DNA of 64,000 bases from Paenibacillus amylolyticus (GTDB lineage: Bacteria; Bacillota; Bacilli; Paenibacillales; Paenibacillaceae). The stretch lies in assembly GCF_003719335.1 (NCBI RefSeq), contig NZ_RIAS01000013.1, forward strand, positions 1 to 64,000, given 5' to 3'. Positions 8,512 to 16,990 of the stretch are shown here, piece by piece. Position 1 is the stretch's first letter; every line of letters begins with the position of its first letter. The notes beneath the pieces were generated by a model. That model had not been told where the DNA came from. It saw only the letters and a program-made list of their open reading frames with translations, and did no database searches. The translations under genes were made by a program, and so were the position numbers.

Positions 8512-9858
8512 GTGTATAAACGATTAAGTTCAGTCATGTTTCCGATATTTGCAGTTCTCCTGATCGGCGCGCTTGTGTGGGGTTATCAGGAGAACCAGGA
8601 GAAGAATGCGATACTGATCAAGGCAGAAAATCAATATCAGCGTGCATTTCACGACCTCTCATTCCATATGGACAAATTACATTCGGAGATTGGTAACACG
8701 CTTGCTGTACATTCAAGCTCACAGGGTATGCATCGCAAAGGGTTGATGAATGTGTGGAGGCTTACTAGCGAAGCTCAGAATGAAATTAATCAACTGCCGC
8801 TAGGCATGCTTCCCTTCAATGAGACGGAGGAGTTCCTCTCACGTATCTCAAAATTTGCGTATCAGGCATCCATGCGTGACCTGACAAATGAGCCGCTCAG
8901 TAAGAAGGAAATGGGTAATCTAAAGACACTGTATCAAAATTCTTCGGAGATTAAAAATAGTCTGAAGGAAGTGCAACAGAAAGTGTTAGCTGATCGTTTG
9001 CGCTGGATGGACGCTGAGACCGTTATGGCAACTCAGGAGCAGAAAAATGATAATTCCATCGTGGACGGCTTCCGGACCGTAAATAAAAAGGTAAAAGACT
9101 ACCCCGAACTGGATTGGGGCCCTTCCGTTTCCAATATGTTCACCAAACGCTCTGTGAAGAAGCTTAGTGGAATGCCTGTTTCCAAAGAGCAAATTCAGGA
9201 GAAGGCCGCCCAATTCTCAAATGTGGAAAGTGGTAAGATTCAGGTTCAGGAGAACGGTAAAGGGACGGACTGGGAATCATATACCGCCACCACCCAGCAT
9301 GCCAGAAACGGGAAGTTGATGATGGACTTTACGCGCAATGGCGGAAAGCTTATCTCGTACAGCGACACCAGGACAGTGGGAGCAAAAAAAGTGTCGCGTC
9401 AAGAGGCTATGGAACAAGCGGATCAGTTCCTAGTCAATAAAGGATATAAGGATATGAAAGCTGTCAACTACGATGAATTCGGTAATTTGGCGAACATCAC
9501 GTATGTGCACAAGCAAGGAGATACATTAATTTATCCAGAAAAGATGTCTGTACGTGTAGGTCTGGATACGGGGGAAGTTACCGGCTTTCAGGCAAGCGAC
9601 TATGTGTATGAGCATAACGACAAACGTCAGATCCCAAAAGCAAAACTGACGGCTGAGCAGGCACGTAAAAAATTGAATTCAGATTTCAAAGAAAATTATG
9701 TGCGCAAATCGTTGATTGAGAATGACTACAGCAAAGAAGTGCTCTGTTATGAATTCGGGGGACGGATCAACGGTTCGCGTTACCGGATCTACATTAATGC
9801 CAATACAGGAATGGAAGAAGCGGTTGAGGAGATTAAGCCGGTGAATGCAACTTCCTAG
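8512..9858 (+). CDS. ypeB: Germination protein YpeB
   Basis: 448 residues: a single N-terminal membrane segment (FPIFAVLLIGALVWGYQE), a long helical region, then repeated PepSY-like domains in the C-terminal half. In B. subtilis YpeB sits at the inner spore membrane and is required to localise and stabilise the cortex-lytic enzyme SleB, which is encoded just upstream. Here sleB is not adjacent. Start is GTG 8512 with AGAAAGGAG at 8494-8502. Its own terminator follows. Confidence 0.93.
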   Translation: MYKRLSSVMFPIFAVLLIGALVWGYQENQEKNAILIKAENQYQRAFHDLSFHMDKLHSEIGNTLAVHSSSQGMHRKGLMNVWRLTSEAQNEINQLPLGMLPFNETEEFLSRISKFAYQASMRDLTNEPLSKKEMGNLKTLYQNSSEIKNSLKEVQQKVLADRLRWMDAETVMATQEQKNDNSIVDGFRTVNKKVKDYPELDWGPSVSNMFTKRSVKKLSGMPVSKEQIQEKAAQFSNVESGKIQVQENGKGTDWESYTATTQHARNGKLMMDFTRNGGKLISYSDTRTVGAKKVSRQEAMEQADQFLVNKGYKDMKAVNYDEFGNLANITYVHKQGDTLIYPEKMSVRVGLDTGEVTGFQASDYVYEHNDKRQIPKAKLTAEQARKKLNSDFKENYVRKSLIENDYSKEVLCYEFGGRINGSRYRIYINANTGMEEAVEEIKPVNATS

Positions 9859-9904
9859 AATCGTATTAGCAGAATGCGTATTGTCGAAAGTAATGATGCG
9901 AAAG

Positions 9905-9930
9905 CAGACCATAGCAATGGTCTGTTTTTT
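9905..9930 (+). terminator. Intrinsic terminator of ypeB
   Basis: CAGACCAT pairs with ATGGTCTG around AGCA, followed by six T. Confidence 0.88.
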
Positions 9931-9932
9931 CT

Positions 9933-9962
9933 TGTTCCATGTGAGAAAGGTCATGGTATAAT
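9933..9962 (+). promoter_or_regulatory. Promoter of ypfA
   Basis: TATAAT at 9957-9962 with a weak TTGTTC at 9933-9938 (18-nt spacer). Confidence 0.5.
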
Positions 9963-10008
9963 AGTCCTTGCAAATACAAAGATAAATACATAAGTGGCGG
10001 TGAACCGA

Positions 10009-10662
10009 TTGTTTCCTAAAATAAACGAAGTGTTATATATCCAGATCGCATCGGCTGACGAAAAAGAGGAACATAAAGAATATAAATCGCGTATCGCAGA
10101 TACCGATGATGACAGTTTTTTAATTGAAGTTCCGATGCAACAGGGGAACAGTCGTTTGAAAAGACTCTTTTTCGGAGAAGAATTGTCCATATCGTATATG
10201 AACGAGAGTGGAGTCCGCCATTATTTTAATACTTACGTGACAGGGTTTGAGGAAGATGTCGTTCGTCTGGTTCGCATTCGAAAACCGCTTCCTGATGAGA
10301 TTTCCAAAATTCAGCGCCGTAGCTTTCTTCGCGTTCACGCCAGTCTTGAATTGGCGGTTCAATGTGATGACCTTACAAGGGCAGTCGTGCTGACTGAGGA
10401 CATCGGAGGCGGAGGATTATCTATATACATCGAGCCTGATGTCAAAGTGCAGGAAGAACAAAAGCTGAAATGCTGGCTATTGGTTCCTTATCGCAATGGG
10501 TCAATTGACCATGTTCAATTCGAAGCCGAGGTAGTGCGCATTAAAAAGCTGGAATCGGGCCGTGAGCTCGGTATGCTGAAATTTTCACAGATTACGGATT
10601 CAGAACGTCAGAAGGTCATCAAATTTTGCTTTGAGCGGCAACTGGATTATCGGATGAAATAG
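10009..10662 (+). CDS. ypfA: PilZ-domain flagellar brake protein (YpfA/YcgR type)
   Basis: 217 residues from TTG 10009; GTG 9994 and GTG 10000 are also in frame, but GGTGA at 9999-10003 favours the TTG. The N-terminal half is a YcgR-like beta domain; the C-terminal half is PilZ, with the c-di-GMP motifs QRRSFLR (RxxxR) and DIGGGGLS (D/N-x-S/G-x-x-G). In B. subtilis YpfA (DgrA) binds c-di-GMP and slows flagellar rotation through MotA. The gene order ypeB-ypfA-ypfB-cmk is conserved with B. subtilis. Confidence 0.88.
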   Translation: MFPKINEVLYIQIASADEKEEHKEYKSRIADTDDDSFLIEVPMQQGNSRLKRLFFGEELSISYMNESGVRHYFNTYVTGFEEDVVRLVRIRKPLPDEISKIQRRSFLRVHASLELAVQCDDLTRAVVLTEDIGGGGLSIYIEPDVKVQEEQKLKCWLLVPYRNGSIDHVQFEAEVVRIKKLESGRELGMLKFSQITDSERQKVIKFCFERQLDYRMK

Positions 10663-10725
10663 ACGTGTACAGGCATAAACCTGTTCAGTGCTGGGCAACG
10701 TAAGGCAAAAACGGAGAATGTTGCT

Positions 10726-10950
10726 ATGAAGAAACGATCGGATGCGCGCAACGTTGAACACATTTATTGTAGGATATCAAAACGCTTGGAACGAAGTGCG
10801 CTGCTGTTCATTGGCGTTCTCCTGATCCTCGTTATCCTTTGCCAGTTGTTACTGCTTATCCCTGATTTGAAGAAAATAATGACAACGATTGACCGGCTGG
10901 AAGGTACCCCGATTCATATGCAGCGTAACAGCAAAGACCGGATTGGCTGA
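10726..10950 (+). CDS. ypfB: Small membrane protein of the YpfB (DUF5359) type
   Basis: 74 residues with one strongly hydrophobic segment (about 26-47, ALLFIGVLLILVILCQLLLL) flanked by basic N- and polar C-terminal ends. Position between ypfA and cmk and the overall layout match B. subtilis YpfB. Function unknown. ATG 10726 has ACGGAGA upstream. Confidence 0.75.
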   Translation: MKKRSDARNVEHIYCRISKRLERSALLFIGVLLILVILCQLLLLIPDLKKIMTTIDRLEGTPIHMQRNSKDRIG

Positions 10951-10961
10951 TTTGTCTGTTT

Positions 10962-10990
10962 TTGCATCCATGTGTAGAGTGTGGTATAAT
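10962..10990 (+). promoter_or_regulatory. Sigma-A-type promoter of cmk
   Basis: TTGCAT (10962-10967), 17-nt spacer, TATAAT (10985-10990). Confidence 0.75.
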
Positions 10991-11053
10991 TTTCACGATG
11001 CAGGCAATGCCTGTTTTTTTATTGAGGTTTATCGTTTGAGGAGGAATGCCCCG

Positions 11054-11758
11054 TTGGCTAGCCAGAACACATCAGAAGACGGGAAGATGAACGTTGCAAT
11101 TGACGGACCTGCTGGTGCCGGAAAAAGCACGGTGGCCCGCTTGGTTGCAGAGGAACTCGGATACATTTATGTCGATACAGGCGCAATGTACCGTGCAGTA
11201 TCCTTGCATATGATTCGGAAAGATATATCTCCGGAAGATATGACTCAGGTACTTCAAGAAGCTCAAGATTTGGTTATTGATTTACAACCGGATCGGGGTG
11301 GACAGAAAGTGTTCTGTAATGGCGAGGATGTTACCTCGGAAATCCGCTCCCGTGAAGTAACGGGAATCGTGTCTCGATATGCGCAAATCGAGGGGCTGCG
11401 TACACAATTAGTGGATACTCAGCGGCAAATGGCTTTGCGCAAGGGCGTCGTCATGGATGGGCGCGATATCGGAACCACTGTATTGCCCGATGCGGAAGTG
11501 AAAATTTTTATGACTGCCAGTGTGCAGGAGCGCGCACTTCGCCGCTTCAAAGAACTGGAACCATCCGATGGGCTGACGTTGGAGCAACTGGAGCGAGACA
11601 TTGCCACCCGTGATAAACTGGATGAGAACCGGGAAGTTTCCCCGCTTCGTTGTGCAGAGGACGCGATTGTCCTGGATACAACGAAGATGAATATCCATGA
11701 AGTGGTTGACAAAATCGTATCTTATTGCACAATGGTCAGAGGAGAGAGCGGTTTATGA
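11054..11758 (+). CDS. cmk: Cytidylate kinase
   Basis: 234 residues. Phosphorylates CMP and dCMP with ATP. The P-loop GPAGAGKST is at residues 17-25, followed by DTGAMYRA (NMP-binding) and MDGRDIGTTVLPDA. The start is TTG 11054, 9 nt after GAGGAGG (11038-11044); the first ATG, 11087, has no such site but would still give a complete enzyme. The stop overlaps the plsC start (ATGA), so cmk and plsC are coupled. A short GC hairpin with seven T lies in its leader at 11003-11022. Confidence 0.95.
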   Translation: MASQNTSEDGKMNVAIDGPAGAGKSTVARLVAEELGYIYVDTGAMYRAVSLHMIRKDISPEDMTQVLQEAQDLVIDLQPDRGGQKVFCNGEDVTSEIRSREVTGIVSRYAQIEGLRTQLVDTQRQMALRKGVVMDGRDIGTTVLPDAEVKIFMTASVQERALRRFKELEPSDGLTLEQLERDIATRDKLDENREVSPLRCAEDAIVLDTTKMNIHEVVDKIVSYCTMVRGESGL

Positions 11759-12342
11759 TTTACACCTTTTGCAAGACTGTACTGCGGATCATGTATACCA
11801 TTCTTTTTCGCCTGGAGGCAGTTGGACGGGAAAATATCCCGGAAGACGGCGGTGTACTTTTATGCTCCAATCATATCAGTAACTTTGATCCGCCAACCGT
11901 TGGCATCAAAATTCGCCGTCAAGTGAGATTTATGGCTAAAAGCGAACTGTTTGATGTTCCGGTATTTGGCCGAATCATTAAAGCTGTCGGTGCCTTCCCC
12001 GTAAAGCGAGGAGGCGTCAGCAAAGAATCCATCAAAACCTCACTCAATATTTTGCGTGGTGGTGAAGTGCTTGGCATTTTCCCGTCGGGAAGCCGTCACA
12101 ATGATGGTGGAATTGGTAAAAAAGGAGCAGCGAGTTTTGCTCTCCGCAGCGGTGCTACTGTAATCCCTACTGCTATTATCGGCAACTACAAGCTTTTTCA
12201 TAAGATGAAAGTGGTATATGGCGCACCGGTCAATTTGGACGAGTTCAAGGAAGACACTTCCGGAGATGCTTTGGAAAGAGCTACCGAGAAAATCATGTCC
12301 AAAATTAACGAAATGGTGAAAACAGGCGAGCCTAGTAAATAA
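11755..12342 (+). CDS. plsC: 1-acyl-sn-glycerol-3-phosphate acyltransferase
   Basis: 195 residues. Adds the second acyl chain to lysophosphatidic acid in phospholipid synthesis, at the membrane. The catalytic block NHISNFD matches NHxxxxD. The block usually read FPEGTRS is FPSGSRHND here, so the normal Glu is Ser. VKRGG and VIPTAI blocks are present. ATG 11755 overlaps the cmk stop, with AGAGGAGAG upstream. Gene order cmk-plsC-rpsA is common in Bacillota. Confidence 0.9.
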   Translation: MIYTFCKTVLRIMYTILFRLEAVGRENIPEDGGVLLCSNHISNFDPPTVGIKIRRQVRFMAKSELFDVPVFGRIIKAVGAFPVKRGGVSKESIKTSLNILRGGEVLGIFPSGSRHNDGGIGKKGAASFALRSGATVIPTAIIGNYKLFHKMKVVYGAPVNLDEFKEDTSGDALERATEKIMSKINEMVKTGEPSK

Positions 12343-12478
12343 GGCAGGTCTACTGTGAGTGCATGTTTCCATATTTTTGAGGAATGCTATGTGAAGCGCA
12401 TTTGCATGAAAGTGTTTTGAACTCTGCCAAGGCAGGTTTGAATATAATGGGGTTTTTGAATTGAGGAGGGTATTTGAC

Positions 12479-13693
12479 ATGTCGGAAGAAATGAAAAATC
12501 AAGAAGCAACCCAAGATGAGTTGGATCAATTCGTTTCCTTGAAAAAAGGAGATACTGTAAAAGGAACCATCGTCAAATTGGAAGATAACCAAGCTTATGT
12601 AAGCATTGGATATAAATATGACGGTGTTATTCCAATTCGTGAACTGTCTTCGCTTCACGTAGACAGCGCGTCTGAAGCAGTAGAAGTTGGACAAGAAGTT
12701 GAAGCTAAAGTTCTTAGCATCGACGACGAGAAAGAAAAACTCGTTCTGTCCAAACGTGCGATCGACAGTGAGAACGCTTGGGAGCAACTGCAAAAGCACT
12801 TTGAAGACCAAGACGTGTTCGAAGTTGTTGTAGGTGATGTGGTTAAAGGCGGTTTGGTTGCAGACGTGGGCGTTCGTGGATTTATCCCGGCTTCCATGGT
12901 TGAGCGTCATTTCGTTGAAGACTTTAGCGACTACAAAGGCCGCACACTGCGCGTTAAAGTGAAAGAGATCGATCGTGAGAACAACAAAGTGATCCTTTCC
13001 CAAAAAGACGTTCTGGAGCAAGAATTCGAAGCAAACAAAGCTCAAGTAATGGCTGGTTTGCAAGAAGGTCAAGTCATTGAAGGTACAGTTCAACGTTTGA
13101 CTCAATTCGGTGCTTTCGTTGATGTAGGCGGAGTTGACGGTTTGGTACACGTATCCGAGCTGGCTTGGACTCACGTTGACAAACCATCCGATGTATTGTC
13201 CGAAGGGGACAAAGTAAATGTTAAAGTGCTGAAAGTTGATCCTGAAAAAGGTAAAATCAGCCTGAGCATGAAAGCTGTTCAACCAGGTCCTTGGGAAACA
13301 GCTGGCGACAAATTCAACACAAGTGATATCGTAACAGGTGTTGTAAAACGTCTGGTTGATTTCGGTGCATTTGTTGAAATCGCTCCTGGTGTTGAGGGTC
13401 TTGTGCATATTTCACAAATCTCCCACAAACACATTGGCACTCCACATGAAGTGCTGAAAGAAGGTCAAGAAGTTCAAGTGAAAATCTTGGACATGAACCC
13501 TGCTGAACAACGTGTAAGCTTGAGCATCAAAGAAACAGAAGAAGCTCCTGCTCAACCACAAAAATCAGAGCGTCCAGCAAGAAACAACGCTCCACGTGAA
13601 GAAATCAACAATCCGAACGTTTCCTTGAACAATCAAGGGATGAGCACTACGCTCGGCGAACTGTTTGGTGACAAACTCAGCAAATTCAAATAA
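12479..13693 (+). CDS. rpsA: S1-domain RNA-binding protein (30S ribosomal protein S1 homologue, YpfD)
   Basis: 404 residues with four S1 RNA-binding repeats (about 20-90, 108-174, 191-260, 276-346); the last two carry the classic GAFVDVGGVDGLVHVSEL pattern. Gram-positive S1 homologues are shorter than the six-repeat E. coli protein, and in B. subtilis (YpfD) the protein is not essential and is only loosely ribosome-associated. The tail (about 350-404) is polar and ends in LFGDKLSKFK. ATG 12479 has GAGGAGG upstream. Codon use is highly biased, consistent with strong expression. Confidence 0.93.
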   Translation: MSEEMKNQEATQDELDQFVSLKKGDTVKGTIVKLEDNQAYVSIGYKYDGVIPIRELSSLHVDSASEAVEVGQEVEAKVLSIDDEKEKLVLSKRAIDSENAWEQLQKHFEDQDVFEVVVGDVVKGGLVADVGVRGFIPASMVERHFVEDFSDYKGRTLRVKVKEIDRENNKVILSQKDVLEQEFEANKAQVMAGLQEGQVIEGTVQRLTQFGAFVDVGGVDGLVHVSELAWTHVDKPSDVLSEGDKVNVKVLKVDPEKGKISLSMKAVQPGPWETAGDKFNTSDIVTGVVKRLVDFGAFVEIAPGVEGLVHISQISHKHIGTPHEVLKEGQEVQVKILDMNPAEQRVSLSIKETEEAPAQPQKSERPARNNAPREEINNPNVSLNNQGMSTTLGELFGDKLSKFK

Positions 13694-13751
13694 GTTATAA
13701 ATGCATGGTTCTTAGTTATATACTGCATATTTTGCTGAACAATAAAAGCAA

Positions 13752-13800
13752 GATCGGCGAGCCCCAGCGGGTTCGCCGATTGTTGTTATTGGAAGAATAA
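13752..13800 (+). terminator. Intrinsic terminator of rpsA
   Basis: ATCGGCGAGCCC pairs with GGGTTCGCCGAT, followed by TTGTTGTTATT. The stem is strong and the T tract interrupted. Confidence 0.75.
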
Positions 13801-13822
13801 CGTTTCAATTCGTTACGAAACG

Positions 13823-13852
13823 TTAGCCAAGCCATAGCTTTTTTGCTATGAT
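13823..13852 (+). promoter_or_regulatory. Extended -10 promoter of der
   Basis: TGC followed by TATGAT (13847-13852), with TTAGCC at 13823-13828 as a weak -35. Confidence 0.45.
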
Positions 13853-13887
13853 GAGTAACGTAAGTATGGACAGGAGGAGTGGAATGT

Positions 13888-15210
13888 ATGGCAAGACCAG
13901 TTGTGGCAATTGTCGGCCGACCAAACGTGGGTAAATCCACCATTTTCAATCGGATTATCGGCGACAGACTGGCCATTGTGGAAGATAAGCCGGGCATTAC
14001 CCGTGACCGAATTTACGGAATCGGTGAATGGAACGGAAAAGCATTCAGTATTATTGATACAGGTGGTATCGAAATTGACGGCGAGGACGTCATTATGAAA
14101 TCCATTCGCATGCAGGCGGAGCTTGCGATTGAAGAAGCAGATGTTATTGTGTTTATGTGTGATGCCAAGGCAGGCATTACGCAATCCGACGAAGAAGTTG
14201 CTGAGATGCTTTATCGCTCAGGCAAACCGATCGTTGTAGCTGTAAACAAAGTGGATAACATTGGGCGTAGTGAGCTGATTTATGAGTTTTATGGCTTCGG
14301 TTTTGGTGATCCGATCGGGGTATCCGGCAGTCACGGTACGGGAATTGGTGACTTGCTTGATGCGATTGTGGAGAAATTGCCTGAACTTGAGGAAGAGACA
14401 TACGATGAGGATGTAATTCGTGTAGCTCTGATCGGCCGACCTAATGTGGGTAAATCTTCACTTGTGAACGCTATCCTCGGTGAGGAACGTGTTATCGTCA
14501 GTGACGTAGCCGGTACAACTCGTGATGCAATTGACACTCCTTTTGAAAAAGACGGGCAACGTTACGTGCTGATTGATACGGCGGGTATGCGGAAGCGCGG
14601 TAAAGTATATGAAACGACGGAGAAATACAGCGTAATGCGTGCGATGCGTGCCATTGAGCGTGCCGACGTTGTTCTGATTGTTATTAACGGTCAAGAAGGC
14701 ATTATTGAACAGGACAAGCACATTGCCGGTTATGCGTATGAAGCGGGTAAAGCTTCCTTGTTCGTGGTAAACAAATGGGATGTTGTGGAGAAAACGGACA
14801 AAACAATGAAGGAATTTGAGACGAAAATTCGGGATCATTTCCTCTTTATGACCTATGCTCCGGTTGTCTTTTTGTCGGCACTGACAAAACAACGCTTACA
14901 AAAATTGCTGCCAGTGGTACAGCGTGTAGCAGAACAGCATTCTTTGCGTGTTCAGACACATCTGCTTAATGATGTGGTATCGGATGCTGTAGCAATTAAT
15001 CCACCGCCAACGGATAAAGGGCGGAGAATGAGAATTAACTATGTGACTCAGGTTGCGGTCAAACCGCCGACTATGGTTATTTTTGTCAACGACCCAGAAT
15101 TGATGCACTTCTCGTATGAGCGTTACCTGGAGAATAAAATCCGTGCAGCGTTTGATTTCGAAGGTACACCAATTCGCATATTTACTCGGAGGAAGTCCGA
15201 CGAAGGTTAG
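13888..15210 (+). CDS. der: Ribosome biogenesis GTPase Der (EngA)
   Basis: 440 residues: two tandem G domains and a C-terminal KH-like domain. G1 motifs are GRPNVGKST (about residue 10) and GRPNVGKSS (about 182); G3 are DTGGI and DTAGM; G4 are NKVD and NKWD. Der is needed for maturation of the 50S subunit. ATG 13888 is 10 nt after AGGAGG; an in-frame GTG at 13879 overlaps the binding site and is rejected. First gene of a run with plsY and gpsA. Confidence 0.97.
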   Translation: MARPVVAIVGRPNVGKSTIFNRIIGDRLAIVEDKPGITRDRIYGIGEWNGKAFSIIDTGGIEIDGEDVIMKSIRMQAELAIEEADVIVFMCDAKAGITQSDEEVAEMLYRSGKPIVVAVNKVDNIGRSELIYEFYGFGFGDPIGVSGSHGTGIGDLLDAIVEKLPELEEETYDEDVIRVALIGRPNVGKSSLVNAILGEERVIVSDVAGTTRDAIDTPFEKDGQRYVLIDTAGMRKRGKVYETTEKYSVMRAMRAIERADVVLIVINGQEGIIEQDKHIAGYAYEAGKASLFVVNKWDVVEKTDKTMKEFETKIRDHFLFMTYAPVVFLSALTKQRLQKLLPVVQRVAEQHSLRVQTHLLNDVVSDAVAINPPPTDKGRRMRINYVTQVAVKPPTMVIFVNDPELMHFSYERYLENKIRAAFDFEGTPIRIFTRRKSDEG

Positions 15211-15221
15211 GGGAGAAGTTT

Positions 15222-15845
15222 GTGATTTTATCCATCGCAGCTATTGTACTGAGCTACCTGCTTGGTTCGATCAGTTTTAGTGTTCTTCTTGCAAAAGCAA
15301 TACGGGGGATTGATATACGTCAACACGGGAGCGGTAATGCCGGGGCAACGAATACGCTGCGTATTCTGGGTAAAGGGCCGGCTGTTGCAGTTCTGTTACT
15401 GGATGTAATCAAAGGTATTGCTGCGGTATGGATTGGCATATGGTTAAGTGACGGGTCTCCATGGATTGCTGCATTCAGTGGTATTGCTGCCATTGCAGGT
15501 CATAATTGGCCACTTTATTTCAATTTTCGCGGAGGCAAAGGGATTGCTACTGCGATTGGAGTATTGGTAAGCTTGGCTTTCCTGCCTGCGCTTTATGCCG
15601 GGATCATCGCCATTCTGTCCATCGTTCTGACACGTTATGTTTCACTCGGTTCTTTAATTTTTGTAGCACTGACTCCTGTTTTCATCTTGATCCTGCCTGG
15701 GTATTCAATGAGTATCTTCTGGGGCAGTCTGATTATTTGTCTGTTTGCATTCTGGAGACATCGTACGAACATTGCGAAACTCGCCAAAGGACAGGAAAAT
15801 AAATTGGGATCAAAGAACCCTGGAGGGGGGAAACGCGTTGTCTAA
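15222..15845 (+). CDS. plsY: Acyl-phosphate:glycerol-3-phosphate acyltransferase PlsY
   Basis: 207 residues, five hydrophobic segments. The PlsY motifs are present: GSGNAGATNTLR, HNWPLYFNFRGGKGIAT (G3P- and acyl-phosphate-binding loops) and the third cytoplasmic loop in the C-terminal part. It makes lysophosphatidic acid, the substrate of PlsC encoded 3 kb upstream. Start is GTG 15222, preceded by GGGGAGAAG. It overlaps gpsA by 8 bp, which makes sense since GpsA supplies its glycerol-3-phosphate. Confidence 0.95.
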   Translation: MILSIAAIVLSYLLGSISFSVLLAKAIRGIDIRQHGSGNAGATNTLRILGKGPAVAVLLLDVIKGIAAVWIGIWLSDGSPWIAAFSGIAAIAGHNWPLYFNFRGGKGIATAIGVLVSLAFLPALYAGIIAILSIVLTRYVSLGSLIFVALTPVFILILPGYSMSIFWGSLIICLFAFWRHRTNIAKLAKGQENKLGSKNPGGGKRVV

Positions 15846-16878
15846 AAAAGTTGCCGTACTGGTTGCAGGCAGTTGGGGAACTGCCTTGGCCAGTGTACTC
15901 GCCGCAAACGAACTGGATGTGGTGATGTGGACACGTAGTGAAGAACAGGCGGCGGAGATCAATACACAGCACACGAATGCACGTTATCTTCCGGGTGCAG
16001 AGCTGTCTTCTCGCATTCGCGCAACCAGTGATATGGAAGCTGCGGTTGCAGGTGCGGCGGCTGTGTTAATTGTGGCGCCTTCGTCTGCGATGCGTGCGGT
16101 TACACATCAGTTTAAACCTTTCTATACACCCGATATGCTGATTATTCATGCAACGAAGGGCTTTGAGACGGAAAGTCTGAAACGGATGTCTACGGTGATC
16201 TCCGAAGAGCTTGAATGTGAAGAAGGGCACATCGTAGTATTGTCTGGTCCAAGTCATGCTGAAGAAGTGGTGAAGCGCTGTCCAACCACCGTGGTTGTGG
16301 CTTCATTGGATAAATCATCTGCGGAGGCTGTTCAGGGATTGTTTATGAATGCCTATTTTCGTGTGTACACAAACCGGGATATGCTTGGAGTTGAACTAGC
16401 GGGGGCTTTCAAAAATATTATCGCGCTCGGGGCAGGTATGTCTGATGGTCTGCAGTTTGGAGATAATGCCAAGGCAGCGTTGTTAACCCGTGGACTTGCC
16501 GAGATTACTCGAATCGGTGTTGAGATGGGAGCTAATCCATTAACGTTTTCTGGACTCGCGGGAATCGGCGATCTGGTTGTAACAGCTACAAGTCAGCACA
16601 GTCGGAACTGGAGAGCGGGATCTATGCTGGGACAGGGACAGAAGCTGGATGATGTGCTTCAATCCATGGGCATGGTAGTCGAAGGCATTCGAACTACCAA
16701 GGCAGCCTATTTTATATCCCAGAAGTATGGTGTTCAGATGCCAATTGCGGATCAATTGTATCATGTTTTATTTCAGAATCGGCAGCCGCGTGATGCCGTT
16801 GAAGCATTGATGGGGCGTGATCCGAAAACGGAGATGGAAGTGATGAAGCTGGAAACTTGGGAGCAATGGCATTCCTGA
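15838..16878 (+). CDS. gpsA: Glycerol-3-phosphate dehydrogenase [NAD(P)+]
   Basis: 346 residues. Reduces dihydroxyacetone phosphate to glycerol-3-phosphate for phospholipids. Family blocks: SGPSHAEEV, ELAGAFKNIIALGAG (substrate Lys) and GLAGIGDLVVT. The N-terminal nucleotide loop reads VLVAGSWGTAL, where relatives have LGAGSWGTAL: the first Gly of GxGxxG is Val. Start is TTG 15838 after GGAGGGGGG; the longer open frame from 15745 lies inside plsY and is rejected. The overlap with plsY points to coupling. Confidence 0.95.
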   Translation: MSKKVAVLVAGSWGTALASVLAANELDVVMWTRSEEQAAEINTQHTNARYLPGAELSSRIRATSDMEAAVAGAAAVLIVAPSSAMRAVTHQFKPFYTPDMLIIHATKGFETESLKRMSTVISEELECEEGHIVVLSGPSHAEEVVKRCPTTVVVASLDKSSAEAVQGLFMNAYFRVYTNRDMLGVELAGAFKNIIALGAGMSDGLQFGDNAKAALLTRGLAEITRIGVEMGANPLTFSGLAGIGDLVVTATSQHSRNWRAGSMLGQGQKLDDVLQSMGMVVEGIRTTKAAYFISQKYGVQMPIADQLYHVLFQNRQPRDAVEALMGRDPKTEMEVMKLETWEQWHS

Positions 16879-16930
16879 GTTAATAGTTTAAATATCGTTA
16901 TTGGCCTAGTTTAAAATGATGCTGCGTAAT

Positions 16931-16959
16931 CACCTTTTCCCAGGCACACTCATACTATA
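16931..16959 (+). promoter_or_regulatory. Sigma-K-like promoter of spoVIF
   Basis: CATACTATA at 16951-16959 matches the sigma-K -10 pattern CATANNNTA; CACC at 16931-16934 gives an AC-type -35 at 16-17 nt. SpoVIF is a late mother-cell protein, so a sigma-K promoter is expected. Confidence 0.55.
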
Positions 16960-16990
16960 CACATGAGTATTGCCGGAGGAGGGGAGACGA

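Noticed and set aside
12350..13408. Long minus-strand open frame (about 352 codons) opposite rpsA
   Set aside because: It is the complement of the four S1 repeats of rpsA, whose codon bias leaves the opposite frame open. No ribosome binding site or domain.
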